DNA from: Hygrocybe punicea
Lineage: Eukaryota; Basidiomycota; Agaricomycetes; Agaricales; Hygrophoraceae
Reading direction: 5' to 3'
Assembly: GCA_963556145.1 (NCBI GenBank)
Contig: OY744464.1
Location: 1,240,001 to 1,304,000 of the forward strand
Length of the DNA: 64,000 nucleotides
Of this stretch, positions 34,082-45,769 are shown in pieces (the first letter of the stretch is position 1; each line of letters starts with the position of its first letter). The notes under the pieces are model-generated. The model was not told the DNA's origin. It ran no database searches and saw nothing but the letters and a program-made list of their open reading frames with translations. The translations under genes were made by a program, and so were the position numbers.

Positions 34082-35602
34082 TTATTGCAAGAGTTGATCT
34101 CTGTCAAGGGCAGCGTTTGTCACAAGAACAGCGAACTAGAGGAAAAAGTTGCTTGACGTACCTGAAATGTTTCTGGGAATTGTGCACGAAACCAACTTTG
34201 GTTTTGAAATCTTCTCTTCGTTTTTGATCTCTAAACTCTCTAACATGGCGTCCAGCTTCCCTGGCCTCACCTCGATTTCTGGCGCGAACCACCTCTGTTC
34301 CGATGCCAAATGCGCCAAATCCTCCTTTCCGCGGCACCAAAGCTGAATTCTTGTCTGCGAGTAAGCGTCGCACAAGGGCAGCACCAGAATTGGGGTCTTC
34401 ATCCTTCCTACCGCCGAAATGTGCCGCTGGAAACCTCTGAGCATAATAACGGCGCATACTCCGATGACCGATACGTGCTCCTGAAGGGAGAACGAGCTCA
34501 AGATGAGAATCCCCGTAAGTGATCTGGGCCTCAGACATGTCGTCCAAGTCCGAATCTACCGAGTTTTCGTCCGACAAATCTTTGACAATTTCATCAGCTG
34601 ATCCCCCAGCCTCACTCACATCCTCCCATTCATCTTCCGCAGCGTTGGGGTCGTCCGGTTTGTCGTTAGATTTCTTTCGTGGAGGGTCGGGGTAGGAGGC
34701 AGTAAAGTCGTAATAATCCGAGATTTCGAGGCGATCGTTCTCGGAGTCATAGGCGATCTTACAATGACTTTTGTCCGCCATATGTTTTCGCACGGCCGCT
34801 AATGTCCTAAACTGTTTTCCTTTGTCGTTGCAATATATACAGATGTTGCCCACCGCAATCTTCTCGCCCAAGTAGGAAATGAGGCCTGCGATGTCAATCA
34901 AGTACTCTGCATCTGGGATGAAGAAGGAGTGCGCAGTGGACATGTGAGTCAGATTGGCCTCCAACGACGAAGAGACCTCTGTGCAGAAAAGACAATGCGT
35001 CGAAGACAGGCGGGAACGAGCGGCTGCAATCTTTTGATCGATAGTTTCGTTGAGCTCATCTTCTGAGTCGCCAGAATTGTCAGCATGTGGTTGGACAGTA
35101 GCGGGCTCTACGAGTGTTGACGTCGGGAGTAAAGCTGCTGTGGCCTTTTCTGGTGTGGTAGTAGGCTTTTGTTCATTCTCTTTGTGCTTCTTGGAGTTCA
35201 TATGCGACCGATATGCATTCTCTGTAGTGTAGTCTCGTCTATATTGAGCCCGTGAGATCAAATGAAGCGTACTAGGTAAATATGACTGACTTGCATACTT
35301 TGCAGCTTGATCCTTTGTGAGATGCAACAACAGCCGTCTCCGCGCGCCTTTCCAGGACCTTTTCGTTGAAGATGGCGGCGCTGAGGGGTGGTAATGAAGC
35401 AACACGCCTCTTCATGTTGTACCTGTGGTGGTCTGTGCGATAATGTACTCCTGCCGTTCGTTATTAAGTATCCATATTGCCAGTGGAATAAGACCATGAA
35501 AACAAACGAACTCTGTTCTTCGGCTGATGTAAAAGCTATAGAACATGATATGCAAGTGAAAAGTGTAGGTGGTTCGGTGTATTCACTGGTCGTGGTCGAC
35601 AT
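34082..35602 (-). CDS. rei1: REI1-like C2H2 zinc-finger factor, late cytoplasmic 60S biogenesis
   Basis: Exons on minus: 35602-35512, 35450-35291, 35238-34162 and 34100-34082, 448 residues. Four zinc fingers can be seen: CISC...H-x4-H near the N-terminus (split by intron 1), CKVCKRDYTTENAYRSHMNS (split by intron 2), CLFCTEVSSSLEANLTHM and CIYCNDKGKQ...RKHM. Then come an acidic stretch, the conserved LVLPSGARIGHRSMRRYY and a C-terminus VGFVHNSQKHFRDQLLQ finished by a 19-bp last exon. REI1 helps release Arx1 and recycle export factors from pre-60S subunits. Convergent with rax2, with 230 bp between stops. The start is the Met before STTTSEY; a Met further upstream is in frame but unlikely. Confidence 0.9.
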
Positions 35603-37090
35603 CGATGTAACCGTCACGATTGTCAATATCCAAATTTTCAAATCCAGTACATACGCCACGACGAGTGCTACTGGTACAAGCCATCGATCCCCTCAAGCGG
35701 AAGCCTGAGGTCGGTTGCTCACTGTTTCCTACTCGCAAAAATCCTGAACAAAGTTCTGCATCCGGTTGCCGATATGTCTGATTGTCTGGGACCTCGTCAA
35801 CAAGTAATGGGCGGTGACTTGATGAGTGCGCTACTTGAGTGCATCGAGAGTTTTTTTAGCTTGGTGAGTACCTATCTCGTTGCTGAATCTCATTAAAAGT
35901 TGACCCGGGACAGTGTACGCCATCGTTACCAGCAATTCACCACCGTACTCTGTACCTGGATAATCTTGCTACTAGTAGAAACTCTCGAAAGGCTTCTTCG
36001 ATGTGCTACAACCTGGAACAGCATACTTTATTTTCGCCCCTGCCTCTAGATCTTTTGGCACGCGAAGCTAGTTCATAGCCTGCGGCACCCAGGAACCCCT
36101 CGCCAGTATGACCTATTTTCCATACCTTCCTCCAAGTTCCTCAACCCTCAAGAGCCTCGCTGGGGGGTACGAACGAGAATGTCTGTGTGTGTTTTTGCGC
36201 CCCACCTTCATTGACGCCAGTATGCAATGCACGCGTTCATCCGAATCGCACTATATCTGAACGTGCAACCACTCTCTTCTTGACTATGGCCGTAGGGCAT
36301 TTTCCCTGAGACCGCCAAGCTAATCTTCCGACAGCCACCGTCGCTCTCTGTGAATCCCACAGGTCAGACATCGTCCGCGATGTTGCCTCCTGTCGTCGAC
36401 GAACCACCCCCGCGCGCCTTCTCTTCTATTTCCGAGTCCGGTCTCCTCGTTCACCTTCCTTAAATCCACCTCCCCCGAGCCAGACGCTGGACCTCGCCCA
36501 TCACAGAGGCGCAGGAAAGTGCGTCGTGGCACCAACTCATGCGATGTCGTTGACGAAGTCCCGTGGCTTGACATGTTCCCATTCAAGAACAGCCTGTCTA
36601 GGCTCACTAAGCGCGTAGTCGTACGAAACTAGACGACACCTCCAACGACCTCTTCAACCAGCTATTTGCTCTCGGATCATCCCCTAGGTCTGGCCAATGC
36701 CCCACAGTGCTCGCTTCTCCCCTCGCAGCGTACCCCTTGACAGATTCGTCCATGTTCGACCACATCTACACGCCACATCCACGGGCTTGCAACGCCTCGT
36801 GCCCGAACGCGGGTAGAGGACATCTCAGAGGACGGGGGGCGGAGCGGATGGAGGCTCTTTCGAATATACCAACCATCCATTGGCGACAAGTGAAAGTGTT
36901 ACTGTAATCTCATAGAAATGAAGGGATGAGCATATGCACGCATAAAGGATAATATGGCGGACTGTTGTACAAATTGGACAATGGAAGACGACGGACAGTA
37001 CAATTTTAATAGAGTTGTAGATAGATACCAGCAACACCACTAGATATGACAACCTACTGGAAGACTGGCAGTGGAAGTGAACTAGAGTAG
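35603..37090. other. Gene-poor stretch with dispersed-repeat copy
   Basis: No gene recognised. Positions 36341-36440 match 49768-49867 at roughly 80% by eye. Short plus-strand frames around 36040-36230 and 36400-36630 look like remnants of coding sequence but carry stops. Confidence 0.4.
36341..36440 (+). repeat. Dispersed ~100-bp repeat, copy 1
   Basis: Shares CTGTGAATCCCAC, GGTCAGACA and ATTGCCTCC-type blocks in the same order and spacing with 49768-49867. Confidence 0.65.
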
Positions 37091-38485
37091 TTAAAGAAAG
37101 GCCGTGACTGGCAGTTTGCAGAGGTACTCGGAGTCCAACGACCGTTCCGCAACGACCTGAAGTCCCATATCCCGCACTGCCTCTATTTGGTTCAAGCAGT
37201 CGCGCCACTCGTCGTCATCGTACATCGCAAGCATGAATGTAGCTCTCTGTAGGCAAGCAATCTGAGATTGGGAGGAATCCGAACGGTAGCGGGACTTGAA
37301 CATTTTAGCCATTGTGGGCTGGGACATTGGAGTAATACAGCCGCAAAGGGTAATTGCAAGGAGTTTTGGACACACGCACGACCCCTGGCCTGATACGGTC
37401 CCGTCGTATGTAAGACTGTGAAACAACGTGTCTTCGAGTGGGCTTCCTTTGACAGAGAGTTCCGTAAGTGCTGGAAGAAGGTAAAGCAACTCTGTAAGTT
37501 CATTGATAGGGATCGTTGCGGTGTGGATTTTGAACGTTTTTAGGGAGCAGCCCGAGCGCGAGAGAAAAGCTATGACCGAGTTATGTGGCCAAATTAACGT
37601 ACTGGCCTCTTCGAATTCTTCTGAGTCGTCCTTTTCGAACGTGAGGGAGCAAAGGGCAGGTAATGTGAGATGATCAAAGAACTCGTACATTTGTTCATGG
37701 TTATAGCAAAGCGTGAGTGCACGGAGGTACTGGTGAACAATCGACATATTTGGTGCGATGAAAAAAGGCCACGGGGATCTAATTGTTTGAAAGGTGCAGT
37801 CAACCAGGTTGGGGCATCGACGGAGCACCGTGAAACAGTCAGCCACATCGAGATCATCTATTTCAACCCGAGTGAATTGGGACCACGGCAGGGCTTTGGC
37901 AAAGCGGAATTGGAATTGGTCCCCATTGCTTTTGCGATGCCAAACGAAGTCCGTAAAGTTAGGAGAAGCTGAAAGCCTAGAAAAGAGTGATTCCATCGCT
38001 TCCCTAGTGTTATAGCCGGAAATAACCTCAAATCGTTTGAGTAATGGTGCTGGCAGGAGACGGATGCCAAAGAATGAACCACAAATTGACCCTACCAACC
38101 GAACGTTTTCCCAACGTTCAGTGAATGAGGTGATCACACCCCACATTGGATCTACACGGCGCCCTCCTACCATAGCAATATCCAAGTTGATGGAAATTGC
38201 AAGCGGCTGGACACCCGATCTCCCAAGCCAAGTTCCAAGACCTTCCACCTTCTCCTGGTTGGTAATGTGGAGGAAACCCCGCACCGCGATCGAAGACCAC
38301 AACTTGGGCAGTGACAACGCAGTTGACCTCCAGGCTCTGTTCACCTGGCAAAGAAGCATCGGCGCATGCGAAGGGTTGGGCTGTATGTACTGTTGGGAAG
38401 GAAGACATTCGAGAAAAATGTTGGCCCATATTTCAAGGGGGATTCGGTCAGATGTAGCGGATGGGTTGCCTTGAGTGTCCGCCAT
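37091..38485 (-). CDS. F-box-like protein
   Basis: Single exon, 464 residues from MADTQG; an in-frame Met 20 codons upstream is possible. An N-terminal F-box core (DRIPLEIWANIFLECLPSQ, then LLCQVNRAWRSTALSLPKLW) is followed by irregular leucine-rich segments (WENVRLVGS, FTVLRRCPNLVDCTF, YLLPALTELSVKGS). This is the layout of the large mushroom F-box family whose members present substrates to SCF ubiquitin ligases; the substrate is unknown. Divergent from mrs6 with only 165 bp between start codons, so they probably share a promoter region. No lesions are seen. Confidence 0.8.
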   Translation of the reverse strand: MADTQGNPSATSDRIPLEIWANIFLECLPSQQYIQPNPSHAPMLLCQVNRAWRSTALSLPKLWSSIAVRGFLHITNQEKVEGLGTWLGRSGVQPLAISINLDIAMVGGRRVDPMWGVITSFTERWENVRLVGSICGSFFGIRLLPAPLLKRFEVISGYNTREAMESLFSRLSASPNFTDFVWHRKSNGDQFQFRFAKALPWSQFTRVEIDDLDVADCFTVLRRCPNLVDCTFQTIRSPWPFFIAPNMSIVHQYLRALTLCYNHEQMYEFFDHLTLPALCSLTFEKDDSEEFEEASTLIWPHNSVIAFLSRSGCSLKTFKIHTATIPINELTELLYLLPALTELSVKGSPLEDTLFHSLTYDGTVSGQGSCVCPKLLAITLCGCITPMSQPTMAKMFKSRYRSDSSQSQIACLQRATFMLAMYDDDEWRDCLNQIEAVRDMGLQVVAERSLDSEYLCKLPVTAFL

Positions 38486-38649
38486 TGCCTGAGTGATTGA
38501 GGGGTTAGTGAAACCCGGACCATTCAAGTGGAGAATGTATAACATTATTTTTCAGTCACTTGCGTGGTCAAATTCAGTTGCCGGCATCTATTTATTTATT
38601 TTCTGCAACAAAATTTTGGGGTTACCCGCGCTTTCATCTTAAGTACCTC

Positions 38650-40482
38650 ATGGATATGCACTTTGACGCCATTCTTCTTGGTACTGGTCTCACAGAGTCC
38701 ATAATTGCTGCGTGAGTTTCTGAAGTTCATATCCACACACCACGCTGAGTGCCTCCAGTGCCCTCTCCAAAGCAGGCTTCACAGTCGCACATCTGGACGA
38801 GAATCATCATTACGGTGCACAGGAAGCCAGCCTTTCGTTGGATGAGCTGATCAAGTGGGCAAACGATCGCTCTGTCTCGACGGATGATGCAGTTACCTCG
38901 CCCGATTACATTTCATCCCAGCGGTTCCAGTTTACATCTATATCTGGTTCTCTAGTCCGTCTGCCCCATTCCCATCAGTACTCTCTGTCATTATCTCCGT
39001 CTATTATTCCTGCTATCGGTCCCTTGATCTCATCTCTCGTGTCGTCTGGAGTTTCTCGATACGGCGGTTTTCGGCTTCTTGAGCATGTAGGTGTCTATGA
39101 TTCTTCAGGCAAAGTCATGATCGTCCCCGGAAGCAAAGAAGATATCTTCAAGAACAAAGACCTCAGTCTACTTGACAAAAGGAGGCTAATGAGGTTTTTA
39201 CTGTTTGCTGCTAGCGAGTTTGAGGGAAAGAGTGAATTGGCTGGCCAGGAACAAGTACCATTTCCACAGTTCCTTCGACGTACATTTGGTTTCAACGACC
39301 ATATAGCAGGGGTCATCACATATTCACTAGCTTATTGTGCCTCTGAGTTAGGTAAATTTTCCCTTTCAGATCTCAAATTGTGAATGATTACAATACCATC
39401 ATACTAGATACAACCCTCCCAGCTCTCCGCCGCCTCCGCCGTTATCTTCGCTCTGCAGGTCGTTACGGTGCCTCCTGTTTCCTAATTGGTCACTATGGAG
39501 GTGCTGGGGAAATAGCTCAAGGTTTTTGCCGGACCTCAGCAGTCAACGGAGGTGTTTATGTTCTTGGAAAACGTATACTCTCCTTGGATCAAGTTGCAGA
39601 ACCCACTCTTTCGCCTGATTCCCATACGATGGAGTCCAATCCTTCAAATTACGTGATAACACTGGACGACTTTCCTGACCAGCTGTCTTGCAAATTGATC
39701 ATTTCGTCTATGGACTATGTTCCGTCACGCCTACGGCGTGTTGCAACCTTCATACCTACTCCCTCCGATAGTCAATTCTTCGTTGTCGCTCGGTGTATTG
39801 CAATCATAGACCAGCCGGTATCCTTTCATCGTCCTATGCAGCCGCTCTCCAGCGAGTATGGCCCGTCGCATTCTTCAACCCCTTCCCATTTCTCTTCCCT
39901 GGAAGTTGATAATTCTCTCTTGATTTTTCCACCTTCTTCGGTTGAAGGATCCTCAACGGCCCCAGTAACTGTTCTCATCACCGGAGACGGTAGCATGTCT
40001 GCACCGAAAGGAAAATGTGTGTTACCTGCCTCACAATTTTGCAAAATAATGTTAATCCAAGCCCTATTTTTCGGTCAGGGATCCTATATCTCTCCATGCC
40101 AATCCTCGACTCTCTTAACTCTTCTCCCGAAATGTTGCTTGGTCCTTACCTAAACGCGACAGTGTCTCTAACCACGCCCAGGACGGAACCTCTTTTCACC
40201 CTCTTTTATATTCAGCGTTCGCTGTTGGCCGATGCGGTTCCTTCCACGACTACCACTCCGACGTTTCTCGTAACTCCTTCACTTTCGCAGTGCCTCCCGG
40301 AATCAATGGATTCAGCAGCCACCAATGCTGAAGCCATTTTCTGGAACGCTGTTAGCATCCTCAAATTGTCCTCGAGGGAATCAGATTCAAATGTGAAGAA
40401 CCCTAGTGATAGAACAGATGAAGAGATCAGAAGCTTTTGGCCAACATTGAGTGATGCCGATGACAACGCCGACGACTGGTAG
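38650..40482 (+). CDS. mrs6: Rab escort protein (MRS6/REP, GDI superfamily)
   Basis: Exons 38650-38711, 38759-39351, 39408-40016 and 40079-40482, 555 residues. It starts MDMHFDAILLGTGLTESIIA, the FAD-like nucleotide-binding block of GDI/REP proteins, then LSKAGFTVAHLDENHHYGAQ, ASLSLDEL and a mid-region with YGGAGEIAQGFCRTSAVNGG, typical of REP. The protein presents newly made Rab GTPases to geranylgeranyl transferase II and delivers them to membranes. The longer insert before KVMIVPGSKEDIF and the acidic C-terminus (DADDNADDW) fit REP better than RabGDI. Introns are 47-62 bp; all exon phases agree. Confidence 0.85.
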
Positions 40483-40848
40483 CCTGAGATTGCATTATGA
40501 ATGGATTGCCATTGAACTATTCTGACTCAGGTTTGATGATAGAGGAAAGACTAGTTTACAACTCCACGCTTGATGAAAGCCTCGATGAAGACTATCTCTG
40601 TCAATTTCACAGTGAGATCATCTTCGTTGGATCCATGGACGCCCCGTCGGATGCACACGGGAGGTACAGATATGATATACCTTGGACTACCAAAACAACG
40701 ACGCAGGCCGAGTAATTCGCAGTCCTACTAGATTTCTATGTTAATGAACTCGTTCAACGATGTACGAACAAGTCAGACCTCATTCGAAACCCGTTTGAAC
40801 AGATCCCCTCAGGACCTTCAATGGATTGAGATCCTCGGTTACTGTCAC

Positions 40849-41588
40849 TGGCGTGCCCAACATCGAGGGTGGGTGTTACGCCAAATGCATCAATCCATGA
40901 TCCCGGGAGAAGGACTTCAACGGGAAGTATCCTCGAGAACGTCGTGGACTACAACGACATTGGAATTACAGAGAACACGCGCTGTGCGTACCCCCATCGA
41001 GTACACCCCTAACGCGAAGATACCATGTGTCGACCGTAGGCTGGCGACCATTTCCTCGCCGGGTACACACATCGTGAGCCGCTCCCGCCTTTTATTATTA
41101 TTATTGTTAGTAGAAAGCGTTCTCAATCGTTTACAGAAAAACTCCTGCGACAGAAGACGGTGTTACTGGAGCCAATCCCAACATTCTCCACTTCCATGCT
41201 AGCCCCCTTCATTGTCCTCCACGTGAGTCACATCCCCCACCTACTACTGACCACATACAGCCCAGACGCTACGGCGAGATGCTCGCAGGCCGCAAAATGT
41301 CAGCTGCTGGCTTCATCAACACGGGATGGACAGGCGGGAAGTACGGAACCGGGTCAGGCCGACGATGCCCCCCCTCGTATATACCGGCGCATCGTTGACG
41401 GCGCGGTGCACTCTGGCTGAGCCGTTTGGGACGTTTGGTCTGGTGATCCCGACAGCGCTGGAGGGTGTACCGTTGAACCCACGGCTTCGCGTGGGCGAAC
41501 GAGGAGACGTTTGAGAGGGAGGTGCGGAGGCTTGCGGGGATGTTCCAGAAGGCGTTTGCATTATATGAGTTTCATGCTTTCCCGTAGC
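40849..41588 (+). pseudogene. Phosphoenolpyruvate carboxykinase (ATP type) fragment
   Basis: Recognisable pieces in order but in different frames: TVTGVPNIEGGCYAKCIN, ITENTRCAYPIEYTPNAKIP, then MLAGRKMSAAGFINTGWTGG, the end of the active-site region, VIPTALEGVPLNP and AWANEETFEREVRRLAGMFQ. The part that should hold the ATP-binding DAFGVLPP block is missing and frames shift several times. The enzyme would make PEP from oxaloacetate in gluconeogenesis; this copy cannot. The N-terminal third is not found. It lies 370 bp after mrs6. Confidence 0.75.
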
Positions 41589-42148
41589 CAATGCACTGAC
41601 CATTATATACGGACGCAAATTTAGGGTACCAACTGTGACATTTCAGGGATAGTGCTTGGGTGATGCATACTGCAGTGTTTTGGACAGCATTCAAGTTTGA
41701 ATTAGAGAAACCGCATTCCTGCTAGCTGTTGAAATAACGATAGAGATAATCACGACCAATCAGGGTGCCGACTCGGAGCTGCTTATTTCAAGTTGATGGG
41801 AATATTTGAAGCCGTATAAACTTGATGTTTTGGAAGTTTCGAGGACGCAAGTGCCAAGCGGGAGCATTACTCTTCAGAGTCTTCTAACCGGCATTCAAAT
41901 ATTCGCTCTTTTGCATGGGACCATTTCTACAACGCCGTCAAATTCGTCACCGTTGACACGTTGACATGCCATCAGCACAGACTTTTACCTGTAACTGACT
42001 CGAATTTGCGAATCGTTACCATACCGGACTTCGGCGAGTCGGGCGGGTCGTCTTCACTATAAAGAGCACCCATCGAGTCTTCTTTGGAATTCCCCAGAGC
42101 TGGTCTCCCATATCCTTCCCCCCCCCGTGCCCTCTTTCCATCTGAACC

Positions 42149-42991
42149 ATGCGTTTCACTTCACTCTTCGCTGTTGCCTTCACTGTTGCCTTCACCTCTG
42201 TGACGCTTGTAGTCTCTTTGCCCCTCCAGGTCGGCCATCCACCCATTCTTGCCCTTCAGACTGATACTGATTCCATGCCATGCAGGTTAGAGACACCGAT
42301 ACAAACCACATTGTCAACTATTTGCAAAGAAGGTGTGTCCTCCCTTTCACACACCCACTGGCATACCCACGCCTACATGCGCTGACAATTTACCATAATC
42401 CACCAAAGTATCGCCACTGATGATAACACCTCACTGTTGACAAAACGTTCCATCTCGTACAAGCTAGACGTAAGCAGCACATTTGTTAAATTTTTTTTTT
42501 TTTTGAAAACACTCCCTCTTCCCCCGCACCAACTTCTTGCAGAGGAGAAAAGATTTCGCACCCATCAACTATTTGCAAAGAAGGTGTGTCTCCCCTCCAC
42601 GCCTAACCCTTCAGTATATGCGCTAACAATTTCTGACCTTAATCAACGAAGGGTCGCTGTGGATGAACAATTGGGTGTAAGTAGCACATGTTTTAAATAA
42701 ATAAACGATGCAGCTCAGTCCTTCTTCTCCTGCACCAACTTCTCGCAGGAGATAGACAATGATATATCAATAGTTGTAGAAGATGCCACCCCAGAGCCGC
42801 CGGACGGTGATCACATCACCAATGTCAACAAAGACAACGGCAAGGCTCGCGGCGATGCGGCCCACTTGGTGGAGGTTCAAGGCACAGGGAGTGGTGGTGC
42901 AGGGTCCAAGAGACAGGCACCGAACACGATGGAAGGAAATCCGCCAAAGAGAACCAGGTCTTCAAAACGGAAGCAAGGAAAAAATATTTAA
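42149..42991 (+). CDS. Small secreted protein with duplicated exons
   Basis: Six exons (42149-42229, 42286-42332, 42409-42469, 42543-42583, 42652-42676, 42749-42991), 165 residues in one frame. Exon 1 is a signal peptide (RFTSLFAVAFTVAFTSVTLV). Exons 2-3 and 4-5 are copies: NYLQRS then IATDD, and NYLQRR then VAVDE. Splice sites and intron sequence are included in the copy (GTGTGTC..., GTAAG(C/T)AGCACAT). Dibasic KR and RR sites between units could be Kex2 processing sites. The last exon is acidic, then Gly/Lys/Arg-rich, ending KRKQGKNI. The expected promoter context is a CT-rich leader. No homologue recognised; an effector-like or peptide-precursor role is speculative. Exons are too short to show as long ORFs. 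Confidence 0.6.
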
Positions 42992-44371
42992 ACAAAACTC
43001 TTCCTTGCACATTCAAGGAAATGAAAAATGAATAAACAGTGACAAAAAGAAAACAGCGACGAAAAAAAAAATTAGAAGGAAGGAACCAAAAAACAAAAAC
43101 AAACCGCCACAGATTGGCTTCCTCCTCAACCCGATAACACTCTCATGGCTATCATCGCTCTTCCTCCCGCCAACACGAACCGTTCAACAACGACCCATGC
43201 AGCTGGTGCTGGCGCCGACGTTCGTGCTGCTGCTGCTGCTACCACGCCTCTCGACCGTCGTCACGGTCGCCGGTGTTGATGATGACGATGAACCGAGCTT
43301 GCCAGTAGTTCGTCATCGTTCCATTCCAGTCTCTCTGCCATGCTCCATACCATCGCGACGATGACGATGATGGTGACGGTGGTTGCAGCGGCGACGGAAG
43401 CAGGCGGCAGCTTCTTCCCACTCCGCCCATTCTTCTTTCGCAGGCCTGCCCAAGTTATTAATAAAAACCGCAACTTCGATGACGATAACGATGAAGGAGA
43501 CCGTGGTTGGCCGGCGGCGGCGGAAGATACTGTAACGTGAAGGCAAGACCATCGTGAACAGAGGCGGTGGTAGTGGTGAGTCTTTTTCCGGCTTGTCTGC
43601 CTTTTGCTCCCGCTGTCGTGGTGTTGGCCATTATCCTCGAACCTCGTTTCCAAGCGAACCGCGGGCCCTCATTGTGGTAACGGCAGCAGCCAACACCCCA
43701 TTTTTCACTGGTGGTGGGAGGAGGGTGTGGGGGAGGGAGGGAGAAAGAGGAAGAATCGAGGTCTGGTCCTAGTCCTAGACCGAGTGCTACACCGAGATCG
43801 CACTGAAAGTGAAAGTCACCATCTTGGGAGCGCTGCTTTTCACTCGGAGCGCTGCTTTTCACTCGTCACGTCGTCCTCGTCAGCGTTATCCTCTTCGTCA
43901 CGGCCCATCTCCTCCAGAGCTGGAATTGGAGTCATCGGAATCGTATAAACTAGAGACTGGTCGTTGGCGACATGGTCGTGGTCGTGGTCGTGGTCGTGGT
44001 CCTCGGTGATCGCGAAGACTTGGGCTTGGGAGGAGAAGAGTTCGTGGTGGTCATCGTCGTTGTGGCAGTCTCGATTTGAGGAAGAGATTATGATAGCGAG
44101 AGTCGGGTGTGTGTTGTGTTTGGCGATGAAGAGAGGTTCGAGATGATGCTAGATGACGCAGGGCGTGGATGTGGAAGCAAAGAGGAAGAATTCGTCTGAG
44201 GAAGACGGGGTGAGGCTGGCGGATGAGTGAGAGAGGTCGTTGTGGTTATGGAGCTGCCCAAGGAAGGGGATGGAGATTCAAATATTTATCATTTTCAAAA
44301 CAAGATTCCGCATACGGCTGTAATAATAAAACCCTTGCTCTATCTACACGATCCTCTTCAGTGAGCCCAAA
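42992..44371. other. Low-complexity stretch
   Basis: Dominated by GAT/GAC/GGT-type triplets, A-rich (43030-43110) and GA-rich tracts. Frames on both strands are open because of composition; no domain recognised. A plus ATG at 43146 starts a short Ala/Thr-rich frame that ends after about 44 codons. Confidence 0.4.
43973..44001 (+). repeat. GGTCGT microsatellite
   Basis: About five 6-bp units of TGGTCG. Confidence 0.85.
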
Positions 44372-45651
44372 ATGTCGTCTTACTCGCTCTTTTGCATGGG
44401 AAATCCCCTTCTTGACATCCAAGTCACCAATGGCGAGGAACTTCTCAAGAAATACGATCTACAATCTAACGACGCGATCCGCGCTGAAGACAAACACCAA
44501 CCCATGTAAGTAGACCGCAATAATACTTTCGAATGGAGGGTCCAATTGACTTGATAACTAATAGCTTCGAAGAAATCGTCACAAACCATAAAGTTACTTA
44601 CATTGCTGGTGGTGGATCGCAAAACACAGCTCGTGGTGCTGCCGTGAGTGTGGCCGCCGATCTTCACTTTGAGACTGACCGGCGAAATCTTTTTTTTTTT
44701 TTTTTGGATTTTCATCGCAGTATATCCTCCCCCCAAATTCGGTGGTGTATACTGGATGTGTTGGAGATGATGATCTCGCTGAACAGCTAAAAGCTGCGAA
44801 CAGGCGTGAGGGATTGGATGAGCTATACCTCGTAAAGAAGGGAGAGCATACAGGTGCTTGTGCGGTTATCCTCACTGGACACGATAGGTGCGCACAGTTT
44901 TCTTGCATCATGGACCAAGGTTACATTCAAGACATCGATATCCAGATCGCTTGTCACGACTCTCCGAGCGGCAGAGAAATTTGAGCAATCACATCTTTCC
45001 TCACCGGCTGTTGCAAAGGCGATCGACGAAGCCAAGTTCTATTACGTTGAAGGATTCTTCCTGACGCACGGGTTTGAGTCCGTCCTCGAGCTCGCCAAAA
45101 AGGCTTCTGGTGCATCAAAGGCAAGTAAGGACACATTGAACCGTATCGATAGGCATGTACTGAACCTAGATTAGAGTTTTGCCTTGAACTTCTCCGCACC
45201 GTTCATCCCCCGATTCTTCAATTCCCAACTCCTCCAAATCCTACCCTACACCGACATTGTCATTTGCAACGAATCCGAAGCTGCCTCGTGGGCACAATCG
45301 AATGGCGCCGAGACCAATGACCTCGGAGCCATCGCCACTGCCATTGCGGGGCTCCCCATGTCCAATGCCTCCCACGTCCGCACGGTTGTCATTACACACG
45401 GTGCGGAAGCCACAACCGTGGTGCGGGGTGACGATATAACGAATGTCAAGATCTACCCGGTGCATCCACTCAAGTCAGAGGAGCTTGTAGACACCAATGG
45501 GGCCGGGGATGCGTTTGCTGGTGGATTCCTAGCGGCGCTGGTAGTGGGGAAGGCGTTGGAAGAAGCGGTACATGTTGGGCACAAGCTTGCACGGCTGGGT
45601 GTTACCCAGATCGGACCCGCATACCCATGGCCAAAGGTTTCCGTTCCCTAA
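44372..45651 (+). CDS. ado1: Adenosine kinase
   Basis: Exons 44372-44505, 44565-44643, 44721-44887, 44946-45120 and 45175-45651, 343 residues, the usual length. It starts SYSLFCMGNPLLDIQV, then the PfkB N-terminal motif GGGSQNTARGAA, YTGCVGDDDLAEQL and the C-terminal signature DTNGAGDAFAGG with catalytic Asp297. It phosphorylates adenosine to AMP, salvaging adenosine from the methyl cycle. The fourth intron (45121-45174) has a GC donor (GCAAGT) and a CTGAA branch; the GT four bases later breaks the frame. No lesions. It precedes the repeat-family cluster. Confidence 0.92.
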
Positions 45652-45769
45652 GAAGGTGCAACAAGGGACCTACAATCGTGAACGATATATTTATAAACTG
45701 ACTCTTTTCTTTCTTTCCACTTTTTGCTTGGGGACTTGGAGGATTCTTGACGAGCCTGAGGGAGCTTCC

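Noticed and set aside
40497..40715. 72-codon plus ORF after mrs6
   Set aside because: Lies in the expected 3' UTR; no motif or homologue recognised.
43140..44200. Possible genes in both strands of the GAT/GGT-rich stretch
   Set aside because: Frames are compositional, and no splice model gives a continuous protein.
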